Shown here: one piece after another, positions 24,726 to 38,723 of the stretch
Layout of the letters: each line of letters opens with the position of its first letter
How positions within the stretch are numbered: position 1 is the first letter of the stretch
Assembly (NCBI GenBank): GCA_029224185.1
Contig: CM055192.1
Span: forward strand, 23,600,226 to 23,664,225
Source of the DNA: Karalla daura
Taxonomy: Eukaryota; Chordata; Actinopteri; Chaetodontiformes; Leiognathidae
DNA: 64,000 nucleotides
Reading direction: 5' to 3'
Made by a program: the position numbers and the translations under genes
The notes under the pieces: model-generated
What the model was told of the DNA's origin: nothing
Seen by the model: only the letters and a program-made list of their open reading frames with translations
Databases searched by the model: none

Positions 24726-27700
24726 TTGTATGTAAAATGATGACATTTCTCAGTGGAATCAGTTCAATTGAATTAGGACAATCAGTGGGTTCCTGCACAT
24801 AAAATCTAGGTCTAGATGACCTATGAAACTAGATCGTAGCAAGTCAAAGACAATCATGATCTTACAGTGGCTGAGGGGCCAGAAAGTTTAAATTAGATTA
24901 AGTTATTAAAGCTTATTGACTCTTGTGCACCATCCCTCTAAACCCCACTCTGACACATTCTGATGAGTGGGTTAATGCCAGGGTTTGCAAAACAACGCTC
25001 AGGCTGCATTCAATGCCGTTGCTCTTCAGCTGGTGGCCATCCTGCCCATTGTAAAGCAGCTGGTAGAATGGTCAAGACTTGGATGTAAAGCCATAACAAC
25101 AAATGTGTAAACAGAAATAAGCTTACAAACTCTCTGAGTGAGAGGCCTGTGTTGGTTTCATCCACCTACAAACCCCATGTTCCTCCCAAATCTGGCTTTC
25201 TTGCCTATTTTGCTGTTTTGCATCAAAATGAATAAGCTGCCCACTGGAGGCCTCGGTGTGGGGATATTCTGGGCATGTTGCATTGGAAGTACACCTCGGG
25301 GAAGGCACAGAACCCACTGGAGACGTCATAGATCATGCTGAGAGATGCCACAGAAACCCCCCCGAAAGAGACTGAAGAAAAATGCCAGCACTTGTGTGCT
25401 TGTTTGCTGAAGCTTTCCTTGCCCCAAACATGTATCAACAAAACTGAGGACAACAATAACACCTATTTTTGCATGCTCTTCGATATGCAGCATATACAGT
25501 AAGCGGCTATACGTGACTTCTCTGCTCAGCATACCTGCGAGAATATCCTTGCTATTATGATTGACTGTGTGTGAGTCTAGTTTTATTCATGCTTTGAATA
25601 TTGCATATTGCTTCCTCAAAGGCTGCATTCCCCTAGGTCACAGATGCTATTTACTCTATACAGTCAGTTAATCAACAGTGGCCACAGCAGGGACGATATA
25701 ACAGGTTTCATGAGAATGTTAAGTTAATCTGCTTAAAAGAGACTGAGGCGACATCAAGGTTGTCAGCGATAAAAAGGGGGCGGCCTGGGTTGAAATTCAA
25801 TTGGATGAGATGAGCAGCGACAGTTGATATAGAGAGCCGCTGTGCTGATGAAATGGATTCATTGTGACAGCTGGAGATAATGAGCTTTACTCAATCAGCT
25901 TGAGAGGGCGTCCGACCGCTGTTTCACTGGCTACCTTGGTGACTTTGGGGAGTCTGACGAAGGGGCGGCAGACACTGAAGAAACTGTATGTTAGTTTATC
26001 TTGAAACTACAATGACCCTAACCCTAAACTTAACATTTTTTGCCTTTAACGAACATGCTGGAGAGGCCTGGAGAGGTTTCCTGACACTGTTTCCTGACAG
26101 CGTCCTCTACTCAGCTTCACAAAGGGATGTTTTTTTCAGCCGGTAATTGTTGTGGTTTTATGTGCTCACACTTTTGATAGATGCACTCGACGAAACAGGC
26201 TACAAGCCGCAGAGGTAGAGTGGCATTAATCAATGATTTCATATTTGCAATGAATGGACTGAATGCATGCATTGTGAAAGAGGCTGCTGGGAGCATTGAA
26301 ACCCGCTACAATAATTACCTGTAATTTCCTTCAGCTTATATTACATCTTGGAGCATCTTTTTGGCACTTTATTTTAATGACTCTCCTGCTTCTTACTGAT
26401 TTATCTTCACTTTTTCCATCAGCCCAGTTTCCAATTACTTACGCCTGTTGCTTTACATTTTTATTTCTCTGGCGAAAAAGCTTTAAAAACCTTCTGTACA
26501 ACTGCCCAGCACCTGATGATAGACTGATGATGTTATTAGTAGTCGCAGGCAGAAGTAGTAAAAAATTTAAATTTAATCCCACTTTAACCACATAATATTA
26601 GTTATAATGTCATGAGAAATCTTGTTCTTTATGATAGAAATGTGATTTTAAATTACAGAGGAACAGCCACATGTATGATTTACTGGGATCTATTGGCAGA
26701 AATTGACTAGAGTGCCCAGGCCACATAATTACTTGAAATTAGGATGTCCATTTTGCTCCCACAGTGTTTTCACAGTAATGAAGGATTCACAAACCAACTC
26801 GAGAGACCTTGGGTTGGAGCAGATGGACCAGCCACTGCAGGGAAGGGCGAGATGTGTGAAATCAGCTGGTTTTGCAACCTCGCAGCGAGATGCCACTACA
26901 TCCTACACACTGGCTCTTTATGAAAGTTGGCACCAGGGCCCGTCAGCTGTGAGAGAGCTTTCAGAGTTACAATTCAAGTTGAGGTTCCAGTCGCAAATGT
27001 ATGTGTGATAGCACCTTGCAGCCCGATCCCATCTTCCTATATCCAACAGCTTATAAGTAACATTTATATGGGTCATCTGTGACTGCATTCTGCCTCCAGT
27101 ACAGATGGTAAAACCAATTGATCGTTATTGTGTGGACGCCCTGTGTGTACGTACAATATGAATCAAGTGGTTCCGATTATCCTTGTCTAAGAAAGAAGGT
27201 GACCCTCGAATGGTCGAGCGGAGCATTTAGTGCTAGTACAGTATATGTCACTGAAAATTGGTTTTGATCAGAAATGCCCTAGATGCTATTCAGCAAGACC
27301 TTGTCAAGGCCTGCTTTTGCTATTGAGTTTTTACATTACATTGATGTACAGATCTATTCAATCTTTATCTGGAAAATACACATATGCTTCATGTTAGTAA
27401 TTTGTGTGCGAATAAAGACACGATTTATTTGGACTTGCAATACATCCTTGTCCAGGTAAAGCCAAGATAAATAGAAATTTTCCAGGTCCATACTTCATGT
27501 TTTTGTGAGACACATGAGGTATTTTTTTTGTCTTTGCTTTTTAGGGAATTAAATGTTTCTACTCATACCCAGTGTTTTGGGGAGGAATTTGGGTAAATTT
27601 GTCTTCTCTTTTCAAAGTCAAACTAATTATTTACCAGCTATTTTGTTTAGCAACTGCTGCCAGCGAGGGAACAGTTACCTTTGATTTATTTTCCGGCGTC

Positions 27701-30295
27701 TTCCATGGTTTCTGATTCCACAATTACAAGCAATCTGCGTTTGCAGTGGCAAACACATCGGGAGCAAAAACCCTGGAAATGTAGTTGTTAACACTGTCAT
27801 TTCGTAGGCGACTCACAAATATGTTGCATTTTCAGAGGATTTCAAAGCAGTAACCACTTTGAGCTTATTCTGATTTCGCAACGCAATGGAGCTTCAGGGT
27901 AATTAATTTCAGTTGCACATCCACTGCTATTTTCATCCCAAATGTGTTCCAGCAGTCGGCAGTGCAAAATACATTCACGCAGAGATACATTACAAATGTT
28001 GGGATTAGACTTCTTCATAGTCAGAGAAGCTGAAAAAACATAACAGCAAAAATTAAATTGAGTTAAATTGAGAGAGAGGAAAATGCTTGTTTATAGCACA
28101 AGAAGTTAATGCCAACATGTAGGACACTTATTTTGATGCTGGGTGCTCAACTGCAAGTCTACTGTGCACAGTGTGGGTGCACAGGATTAGCAGCAGATAC
28201 AATGCCTATCAACATGATTCTGGATCACAGTGTTCTGACAATTTCCTTATGGAGAACGACAGCATGGAGCAGATCTATCACAAAAGCTTCACCAGAAAAG
28301 AAATTTGAGTCCTTGTGTGGGAGGTGCAGCATCACCCCCCCACCCCCCCTCAACATCCAGACGAATGCAGTTCCCAGCGTCTTAAGTTAGCTCGGGAGGA
28401 GATAACACATTTTGGTGCTTCACTTTTTGTGGTCCAAGAAGGAGATTCACTGAAGCAAAGCAACGTTTAAGAATGTTAAGCGTTGAGCCAACTGGCTGAA
28501 GACCACAGGCACAGTGCTGCTGTCGAGACGGGAACACCCACCATCCCCTATATTTATAGATTTATCTCTATCAATGCGCACGTATTTATCTGTCTATGTA
28601 GTTAACAAGTAGAATGCGATCCAAATATTAGTTTTCTTCCTCTCCAGTTTATACTGAAAATTGAAAACAATACCCAATGATTCTGACACCTTTAATTCCC
28701 AGTCTGCAATTGCACTTAGCACTGTGTGACATGTTATTGCACATAGAGAAATAAATGGCCAAAACGGTGTCATTTGGGATTGATCTAATACCTAATAATC
28801 GATAAATAGCTGCTATCTGTAACGCTAAATAGCCCCTAGTCATGGAGAAATGATGAGACGTGCAAAAAGGTTTCTACCTTCCCGACAAAGGAGCCAGACA
28901 CAGACAGAGAAGTGACTATATCATTGGGCTGTTGATTTATGTCTCTCCTCTGTTCTGCTCTGTGTTCATCCATAAGGTCTTTTTGCTAGGATTCATTCTG
29001 AGAGAAGATCTAATTATTTTCAAACGGTAGTTTTCTCCCCATGATACATGAAACGCTTATCCGGAGTGCTACACACCAAAAGTAATCAGGCTTTAATTCC
29101 AGGGAAACATTTTAAGGTAATCTAATTCACAGTAAGCTATTCATGCTGAGATAAATGCTACATTTGCTAAATGGGTAAACGTATCACAGATTAAGAAGCA
29201 TTTCTTTCGGGTTTAAAAGCCTTATATTATTTACTCATCTGCTTTGGAAGTACCGTGCCTGCTTACAGAGTGGCAGCAAACAATTACGCCCCGAACATCT
29301 TGTGCTCCGAAACACCTTGGCAGCAATCGCTTTTCCACATGAGGTTTGACGAGATTTCCGGCTCGTGCAAGAGGACAGAGTTTTTCTGTGTGTGAAATGT
29401 GGATAACACAGCTGTTCATTCATCCCGATGTCAGGTTTCACGCATCGCCCCGGTCATTATGCCTGAGGAAGCTTATTATGAATGCATTTTCAATGCCCTT
29501 GTGTCCTGCAGTGACAAACTAGAGTGTGAGGGTCATCAACACACACAGGAGCAGCATTTAGACGGTAACAAATCAAGGAAATTGACTCAGCAAGATGCTT
29601 TAAATGCCCTGTAGCTGTGTTGATACTGTAGCTTTATATGATTCCAGTCAAATGGTAAATGAACTGTCCTAATGTATCTGGCTCAATGCTAACCTTGTTT
29701 TATTGGGTGTGTCAAGTTTGCAGGGGTTTTTTTCTTGCCTCCTTGATTCAAGTCCCATATGGCCATTTAAGCTTTGTGTAATAAAAGCAGCCGGGAAGGA
29801 AAGCGATCTGAACCACAATACAGTTTTCAGAGTTTTAGTTTTTATCCTTTAATCCTTTTATCCTTTAATTTAAAAAAGTCCCCAATATGGAGGACATGCA
29901 GAACAATCACAGAGCCACCACAGCACTAATTATGAAATGTAATATTTCATGTTATATTGTCATGTTATATTTCAGAGCCCCTACAAAGACTGGAACATGC
30001 ATAGCACTAGCAGCTAGCAGCTACACAGAAGCACGGCAGAGACAAGACAAAATTTGGGCAAACACATACACAGCTTGGCCAAAACATGGTTGTAAATTTC
30101 CTCTTACCTTTTCTGTTTGTTTTCTTCTGCACATAAATCTCCTCTACATTACATCTAGTTTGTTAAAAACAAAACAAGACCAACTGTAGTTAAACTCACA
30201 CTCCCACTGGACATATATTCTCCTTGTACACCTACTTATACATACTTACACCAACTTTGCAGAAATTATGAAACAGGTTCATTAAAATTCCGGTC

Positions 30296-30532
30296 ACTCA
30301 CCCCCTTGACCACCAGGCGGAAGGACCCCTCAACATCAACACCAGTGTGCTGACCACCCAGCTCAACACGTTCCACCAATCTGCATTGGCCAGCGCTCTG
30401 TTCTTCGCGGTAGAGTGCTGGGGCAGAAACATCAAGGCCAGGGATGCAGACAGGATTAGCAAACTGGTGAAAAAGACATGGCTGTGCTGGAGAGCTGTGC
30501 CAGGACGCCCTGGAGGATGTGAACTGAACTGA
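30296..30532 (+). pseudogene. Relic of a non-LTR retrotransposon reverse transcriptase (C-terminal part)
   Basis: The + strand encodes a peptide fragment with LNTFHQSALASALFFAVECW followed by GRNIKARDADRISKLVKK. This closely follows the teleost LINE pattern (F-Y-x-S-x-x-x-S-x-x-x-x-x-x-x-C-W-G-G-x-x-x-x-x-D-x-x-R-L-x-K-L-x-x-K) found after the RT catalytic core in L2/CR1/Rex-type elements. It covers only about 60-70 codons, has no catalytic YxDD motif, and is flanked by unrelated sequence, so it is a dead fragment. The clade is inferred from memory of the family pattern. Confidence 0.7.
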
Positions 30533-31412
30533 ACTCTGTCGTAGACAACGTAAGATGCACATTTGCACACCAAGCACAGCTGTTAATCCACAGATAAGCT
30601 CCCTCAGTTTCTCCCACATTTGCGCTTCAAATATTCCTTATTTTTACCTGGTGAGGATGGCGAAACCAGTTAAGTGTTGTTGTTTTTTAATTTACATATT
30701 CAACCTGGTTGGTTCAAGTCATCGGTCCATTATCTGTCATTTTGATAGGTTAGAATGATTCCATTCAAGGTCAGGTGAGCATGAAGTGAAACAATCCGGC
30801 AAGAACACCTCCAGACCTGCAATTCTCTCCAGCACAATCGTTCAGAGCCACGGTTTACTAAGTGTTTAACGCTACACCACTCTGGGTTCCAGCTGCATCA
30901 TTCAGAGCGTTTTTCTTTATCCATCTGCCACTGCTCCAAAAGCTTTCGTGACTTCAGAATGAAATATGATAATCCTTTATTCTACAAAAGTGGGGAAATT
31001 TACATTGTCGCAGCAGCAAGAGGCAGCAAAAAAAACATTGGTGAAATGAATAGAAAAAAAAATCAATGATTAGGGCACATTCACTAAAAACACAAGTTGA
31101 AAAGATATACAGAAAAGCAACCAGTGGTTTGTCATTCATGTGTAACAAGTGTGTATAATAGAGCCGCCGGCCCAGACTGATTCACCCTGACATATGTCAG
31201 TCGTAAATTATGGTGTGTCGCTGCTTTGGGGCAATATTCATGCCTTATCACTTGTGTTCCAGTGACATATATATATACTGGCACGTATACTATGTGTGGA
31301 TCTGCTGTTGCTGTAGCTGCAAATGGCAAATGAAACCTTCACAGTGGTGTAATGTGAAACCGCATGCCACTGTTTATCTGGTCAGCTGAGGATGCCTTGC
31401 GTAGATGAGATA

Positions 31413-31436
31413 AATAATAATAATAATAATAATAAT
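31413..31436. repeat. (AAT)n microsatellite
   Basis: About eight AAT units. Confidence 0.95.
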
Positions 31437-31699
31437 ACATTTGCTTTTGGTGAATAGTCAGTGTTGATGACAAGGGCCCGTCAAGGCCACAGTTACTATT
31501 TTACAGCAACAGTGTGGATACAGAGCTAGTAAGCGATCTTGGTGTCCATTGAGTGTTTAGAAGACAACAATTACAGGAGCAATGTGGTTAATCTTGACTG
31601 ATTTCAGTAAATAAATGAATGTGAACACATAAGAAAGAAAGAAAAAACCTTAGAATAAAAAATCAAGTACTCCTGAGCCTACGTCTTTATTCCCTTTTG

Positions 31700-32215
31700 T
31701 ACAAAGCCTTGTTGACAAAGAACTGAATCAACCCCATCCTTTTCAGATCCACAACGTGTGGAAAGATCCTATGACAGCTTACGTTGATGGTAATTGACTT
31801 AATTTGCTGCTTTTTTACTCATCTGATTATCTGAGTTTATTTTAGTCCCTTCCCTATTCAGTTTAACATCGACTTGGATGTTCACTACCTGTTTGCCAGA
31901 TCGTCTTATTTGTCTGCTTCCAGGCCTTTTTGCTGACTCATTGTTCTGAGTGTATGAACTTGCGATGGTTTTTGAGATTTCTATTCTGGCCTGGCCTTTG
32001 TAGATCTCAGACTAAGAAGTCTTTTATTTCTTGGATGTCAATCCCTTTTACACTCAGCCTTCCTGCCAGCTCCTTGTCTGATTTGTTTGCCTCGCTGGCA
32101 GCCTCCTCTGTTCTTGACCTTGAGCTTTGATTTAAACTTTGGGACTTTTGGACTTACATTCAGTGTTGATTTTTTTTTCTTCCTTTCGTGTGTGTGTGTG
32201 TTGTTAAAATTTGAG
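31700..32215 (+). repeat. Degraded retroelement-like 3' tail
   Basis: The sequence includes TTTGCCAGATCGTCTTATTT, CCTGCCAGCTCCTTGTCTG and CTTTGGGACTTTTGGACTTA, an order I associate with a common fish repeat whose tail reads CTGCCTGC...GACTTTTGGACTT. It is badly diverged and has no coding part. Class and boundaries are approximate. Confidence 0.4.
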
Positions 32216-34500
32216 TATTTCACTTTTGGCTGTTACAAGAAAAAAAAAAAAACTTTTTGAGAATCAATTCAAACAAAGGTCAGTGTATGATATTGTCATA
32301 TTTATTTTGCTGTTTTAATCTAGCCCTGCCTTTACAAAACCTATCACCACAAATAGTTGTATTGCTATCAAAACTTTCTTTAACTTTATTTTGTTTGTCT
32401 TTGTGATTCAACAAGGATGACTCAGCAGCTCGTATAGATTTTTGACATTTCACAAAAAAAAGTTAAAACCACTTGTAGTTTCACCCTGAATGAGGGAGAT
32501 GAGTGAAGAATAAAAATGTCTACTATTGTCTGGTCACCTCTTTGTGTAGTTGTAGAAATGTTTAGAAGTTGAGGCGACACTGTGACAGTGGAAGATAGTG
32601 CTGTCAGCTCACAGCAAGAAGAAACTGTCTGAATCCTGGTTTCACCTCTCAAACCAGGTTTGACCTCTCTGTGTCAAGGATCCTGCATTTCCCACCAAAC
32701 ATGCCAAAAAGATGCATGTTTAGACTGAGTGAAGACCCGGAGTTGGCCCAGGTGAGAAAACAAATGGTGTATGTGTGAGATACCAGTGTGAATAAAGCAG
32801 AAAAGATAATCAATAGATGGAAAAATAATGAAGTTGAAGTCCTTCATTTATGACACAAATTCATATGTTTGATACATTAAGAAAGACCCGGGTAGAAAGG
32901 CTGCAGCTGCTACTACCGCCATTAAAATGATTCTGACACTTCATCCTTTGGAAGACGGTGCCTGGAGAAGAAGATAACCGGTGTCAGAGGAGGGGGAGGG
33001 GGGTGCAACGAAAACATTTACTCCGGGAGAAAGCAGGGAATAATTACCTGTATGTGGCTTGAAATGGAACGGTTAAACAGTACACAGATTAGAGTGCATC
33101 CTCCAGTGGCCATTAATCAGACACATTGGAATTAACTTTCAATTGACTTTCCTAGCCTCCCGAAGAAAATAGACGCCACGACTGAAAAATGGAGTGAGCA
33201 AAGCGATCTATAGTTTAAACATGGTTCGCCACGCTAGTTTAAAAAGTAACAGCACGATCTTCAATTTTCCAAAGTCCCATTCAGTCCACAAAGATTCTCC
33301 ATAACAATGGATGACATATTACATGACTCAGTGGCAGAAAGAAGATAAGCTATGTAACTCTCCTTTTATCTTTTCCTGTTTTCAACATTGTGTATCTTGG
33401 GCAAAAATCTTTCTCCCTCTTATTAAATTTTCATTGGCAAAGCAAAAGAATGCTTTACTCATAGAAACACATAAAGGGCTTGTCAGGGACTAAAGGCAAA
33501 TTTTATTAAAGTGTTCATGTGATGACTCTTTTCATTGATTCTGCTAGATTATTACCCCACAATGAAATACACTACGATTTTGTCTTTCCATTGCCTTCAG
33601 TGGCCATTACATCTTTATTGCTGTGTGCCCTCAGAGACATTTAAAGCCGTGCTGCTTCCACAAATTGAAAAACATGCTAAATTGTTTTCTTTCTGGAAAT
33701 TAAATACAGTAATACACTCAATATTACTCTCATGTCCATCCAGTAAATATATGCATACAACTAGCGGCTAATTAGCTTAGCTTTACCAGGACATGGACTA
33801 GAGAGAGCTGGGAATTGTTGAGGGTGACACTTCAGTGAAATCACAGCAGGAAACAATCCGTCATACATTATACATGAGAAGACACGACATTAGTACATAA
33901 CTAATTTGTCTCGTTGTGTAAAGACCTAAGCTGGGATCAGAGGACACAAATTCTGGACGATTTTCACATAATTTTGCCATCCCTGAGACATTTCAGTTTG
34001 GTAAATAGATATATATAATAACTAAAGAGCAGCGGTTTTGTGTCTAGACTAGGACACTCCATGACGAGCCTAGTATGACAGCCCCTACAACGTGAACCCT
34101 AACGTTGACCAAAAGTATGGCAGAGAGCCCTGATGCATGAAGACAGCGAGGAGAAAGAGATGGGTTACGAAAAGGAACGACAGTTCATAGAGCTGTGGCA
34201 GCAGTAACTTAACTCACCTCACCTTTCTGACCAAGAATGGACCTACAACCATTTTTTTCCTTCTTTTTCTTTTTCATCTCTGCACAAAAGGCCGCTAGCA
34301 TCACACACAGTGCTTCAGCTGACAGTGTCATGTTTTGCCTCCCTGATGATGTATGACCTCATGCAGGATACTGGTAGATCATTGTTGATGATTGGTCAGG
34401 GTCACATATGTAGTGTTGCCAGTCGCCCAAGGCAAGGCAATAATTTATGTAAGTCCCTGTGGTTGTTTAAACTGATATGATGAAGCAATTGTGTAAAAGG

Positions 34501-34519
34501 AAAAAAAAAAAAAAAAAAA
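34501..34519. repeat. Poly-A run
   Basis: About 19 consecutive A bases. No retroelement body is recognisable upstream of it. Confidence 0.9.
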
Positions 34520-35379
34520 CATTGTGTAGACAGATCCTGGCATTAGTGTGAAGGAAAATACCTCCTTTTTTAACCACTTGTACTTTCATTCAGTGTCTAT
34601 TCTCCAAAGTCACAATAGCTGCCTGTGCTCCTCCTATTTCTCTCCATGCTGTATATTTCCATCTGCTGTTTTTTTATTCCAATGATATCTCTGGAAAACA
34701 AATATATGCATATACGTATATTGTAGACCAATGGATCACATCCACACACTTGTGTGCTCATGGATGTGTTCATGTGTGTTTACAGGGTCTGATTTTTATG
34801 ACCATTTTGTGACATGAAACATGCGAGCTGTAATCACAGGCGATCCTTCCCGGGTGTTATCTCCTTGATTGATTACCCTCCCGCTCCACCGGCTCACTGG
34901 TTACCATCATGGATCGCTTCATGGCTACAGTCTCATTATGGGTGCTGCCATGGACCACTATCTCATGTCATTATGCTGCAAAAAACATCAAGGGCGAATC
35001 AACACAGAAAACACGTAAGATTTGCCTCTGCTTGCAACATCTTGCACCTTTGCTTGTATAAACTAATGAAAACATCTTCAGTGGATGAACGTCATGTTTT
35101 TCTGAGCTCTGTCTCAAAAATTAGGCTCTGCCTGGCCTCTGGGGGGGGGTTGTGTAAAAGACTCTCCTCTGCACCCACCCAACCCCCAACCCATCTCTCT
35201 CTCTATCTTTTTTCCTCTCTCTTTCTCTGCCCTCTAATCAGCCATCAGGGAGTGTGTATGTGCGTATGTGTGTGTGTCGAGGGACTTTGTATGAGGCACT
35301 GCGCAAAAAGAGGAGAGATGATCCACAGTCCTGTGCCCCCGTTTCGACCTCGGCCCGCTGTGGTCCCCTGTGTCCTCCC

Positions 35380-35383
35380 CACA

Positions 35384-35414
<31 letters not shown>
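35380..35414. repeat. (CA)n microsatellite
   Basis: An array of about 17 CA units with one T interruption at 35390. Confidence 0.95.
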
Positions 35415-36707
35415 CTCAGCTATATCGCGGCCTTCCGTTCACTCAGCAGAACCCCCACTCGCTCTGCTCACACCCACCCACATGCCCTCCTCTCTGGCGG
35501 AGCCACGTAATTATTTTCTCGGGGAGACATGTTAGCTGCTAGCGTGAGCCTCTATTTTTAATTATAATAGAGCAAAAAGCTGGCTCTGACAGGAGGGACC
35601 AGGCGTGCTGCTTTGATGTCTGTTCCTGGCTGTCCGCTTTTCCTCTTTTTTTTCTTTTTCCCCTGGCGAACGGCAGAACGCTTACACGTCAACCCCACTC
35701 TGACCGTGGCGCGTCATATCCCCGCAGTGACGGGATGTAAAGCATGATATCTTTGTCTGAAGCAGCTTAGATCCGTGGCTTGGTTTACCAGCAGTAACAA
35801 TGGCGGAACAATGGTCAGCATCATGTTCTGCTGCTCCAAAAGTGAAATTTCAGTCAGGCCATCTGCACGCTTTGATCCCCGCTGCCAACCATGACTTTGT
35901 TCTTTTGCAGCAGACACGGGCAGCGGGGATTAGTATGTTTGTGAGGGGAGTGTGGGCATCGCTGGGCATGTGCTGTATACATTCTTTGAGGAGTAGCTTC
36001 GTTTAATGTAAGTATAGTGCAGCACACAATTGCAGTGACACACTGCAATTCTATAAAAGTCTAAAATATGGCTTTTTGAAGACAAGATGCCCATAATGTG
36101 TTGAGATCAAAGCTGCCATTGAGCAAAACCATATCTAGCATGCATACTGTAGCTCTCCTAACTCATGAAACAACAATATGATGAACACGTATCTAAAGAG
36201 AGCCAGGAGAGAGATTCATTTCATGTTTGTGCCTGTGTATTGTATCTGTGTGCTTGTGTGTGTGTAAGGATTTGTGTTGACTGATTAGTGATTAGGTCTG
36301 TGATTGCTGCTGTGAGTCTGTGATTAGACCCTTGGCTGAGACGTTGCCTGTCGGTCCTTTTTGGCCACAAATGGACAAGAAACTGGCTCGAATCAGCCGC
36401 TCCAAGTCTGCCACCTCACCCACTGAGTGGGACCGGACGTCGCTTTCTGTCCCCGGCGGCCTGAATCCATGCCAGCCAACACTTTGCTGGGTAAACAGAG
36501 GAACTAAAACAAGTGCTGAAACAATGTCTGTTGTCATTTATTGCTTTTCGGAAAGTCATTTTTTGACAAAATGGGGCCATAATTTCTCCTCGTATCAGTT
36601 CAGAACAGTTTGGTGAAACATTCGAGGTTATTGTTCCCAATATTTTCAGGATCATATTGCAATGATGTCTACCATCTAAATGTGGTGTGAACGTAAAGCT
36701 TTAAATA

Positions 36708-36736
36708 CACTGAAAAAACTAGATTGTTGGTTTTAA
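36708..36736 (+). mobile_element. Family A MITE end fragment
   Basis: Only the left terminus remains: CACTGAAAAAACTAGATTG then TTGGTTTTAA, preceded by TA (36706-36707). After about 30 bp the similarity stops, and the following sequence is unrelated. It is a truncated copy. Confidence 0.6.
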
Positions 36737-38502
36737 GGAGAGCATAGAGGAATAAACGTTCCATAAATAGCTGCAGAAAAGCTTTTAGGTGTGGAGGCCT
36801 GTGTAGAGAAGATGTGTGACATTTTATCAGTGGGAGTCCGGTGTCTTTGATGCGTGTCCACAATAAATCATGTTACTCACAGTGGCGCAGACTTTGTTCT
36901 GGTCCATTTATTCCAGTGATTCTGCAGCAAAACTTTTCCAGTCTGTAAACTTGACCACGATCAAAAGATGACGGTTTGATGCTCCCACCAGTTCCCAAAC
37001 TCAGCTAAACTCATCAGCACCTGTGCCTGTGATTACACTCTCCACCCACAAGCATTTCCACATTTCAGAAGAGCAATTGGAATGTGGAAACAAGGGCCTC
37101 ATGAATTAATGTTACAATATCAAAGAGGGTAATATATCCCCAATGTTCCCCTTCATCTAAATCTAACTTCTATGATCAACTTAACTGTTGCTCAGTGAGC
37201 ATTACTTTGGAAATGGACCCGGATTTCGCATATTTATCATGGCTACGTTCATACGTGATGCAAAACGCACACAAAATGGGCATCAAAATGGTGCATCTCA
37301 CAGGTTATATAATGTGTAGTTTAGCAAGTATTAGAGGTCTTACCCCCAGATGCAGCCACGCCAGCCGTTTCCAGACAGCAGTGCCCGACGTGAGCTATAA
37401 ATTCAGCATTTAAACACGAGAGTGGCATCAATATTTCACATTAACTTTTCATTTCGCTCTGCCTTAATCCCTCACGTCAATATGGACTTTGCTAAATTGC
37501 ATCAGACAGGTATTCCGTCTGCTCCTCCAAAGACACTCATCAACAGTGCTAGCAAAAAAACAAACAAGCAGTTGAATAAACCAATAGTTGTTGCATTTAC
37601 ATCTCTTTGAAATTCTCTGAATTCTTGGCTTTAAACACATTTCAAAAGTCCTGGAAGATTAAAGGTTTTATTGCAGCAGCAATATGTTACAGCATGAACG
37701 GTGGATTTGTTTGTAATTACGGCTGATTCTGCTTTAAAGGGTTTAGCACGAACTGTATAGAAAACCTAACAAGAGTCCCATCAGCGCCTTTTAATGCACC
37801 AATGGAATGAGCCAACACGTGGAGCATTTGTTCATATGTGTACGTGCCTCTGTCTGCAGCTTCTGGGTGCATTTTAATAACATTTCTGTATTCTTTCACA
37901 AATCCATCAATAGCTGGTTTTCTCAGTATGAAATACCCCCACCCATTGTCTCAGCCAGAAATTGAAAACATAAACTGTAGGAGCTCTCACAAGGCACGGA
38001 ATATCAATCAGTCTGCAAACAAGTCGGAGGTGTCAGCCGAGTAATGGCTTTTGTCTGAGAGAGAGTCCATAGATGCTGCACACAGGGATTTAAAACAATA
38101 ATCTTTCCGGCATAATGACTCGGTAATATGGATAGTCCATTTATCTCTGATTAGATTTTTTGATGCAAAGATTCATTCCCTCGGCTCCCTGTTTCATTAT
38201 TCTTTCTAATTACCTGCGCCGATTCGCCCATCAAGCATCGGTACACCCGCAAGATGTAATTGCTTCTGCCATAAATCAAGAAACATTTTGGGGCATCTCG
38301 AGAGCTTCTCCTCTATTAATACAAACACACCGGGAAGCTGGGCTTATGTTCCTATTGATTCATTCTGACGTTTTGATGTTTGATGTTCTCAGTCTCCCGC
38401 TCGATGTCTCGGCCGCTCCAGCACTGATAAGTCATGTAGAGGTACAGTCCAGAGGCGACGTCTGCCTCTGTCTCATTATACCAGGCCTCGCCTCGTCTGC
38501 AT

Positions 38503-38723
38503 CCTATGGAAGAGGATTAGAGCCACTGTGGGAAAAAAAAAAATCAATCCTGACTTTAAAGTAAGAATTCTGACATTTTTCTCATAATTCTGAGACAGAA
38601 TTATGCCAAATTATGACTTCTGAGAAAGAACTTTAAAGTCTGAGTTTAAACTCATAATTCTGGGGGAAAAAATCAGGACTGATTTGTTTTTTCCCCACAG
38701 TAGCCCTAATCCTCTTTCGTAGC
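38503..38723. mobile_element. Hairpin MITE, family B, copy 2
   Basis: About 220 bp. The left end is CTATGGAAGAGGATTAGAGC then CACTGTGGG. The right end is CCCCACAGTAGCCCTAATCC then TCTTTCGTAG, a nearly complete inverted repeat of about 30 bp. The interior is made of alternating TTCTGA and TTTAAAGT words that can fold on themselves. It is the best example of the family in the window for judging the termini. Confidence 0.75.

Larger units (their letters stand above)
12000..30290. other. Upstream gene-poor region, part 2
   Basis: This holds the cluster of foldback MITEs (13230-22519), a second-family MITE (15229-15375), a retroelement-like tail (about 19745-20190), an old SINE-like repeat (20206-20420), a CA/TG array (22575-22602) and a repeat fragment (about 24555-24725). 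The parts at about 22860-23560 and 26700-30000 look unique and moderately GC-balanced with TAATTA/ATTTGCAT-like words. They could contain conserved regulatory elements, but no coding exon is supported. Confidence 0.55.

Noticed and set aside
34814..35542. 242-codon plus-strand open frame
   Set aside because: It passes through CT-, GT- and CA-rich low-complexity DNA (Cys-Val and Thr-His runs). There is no family pattern and no splice context.
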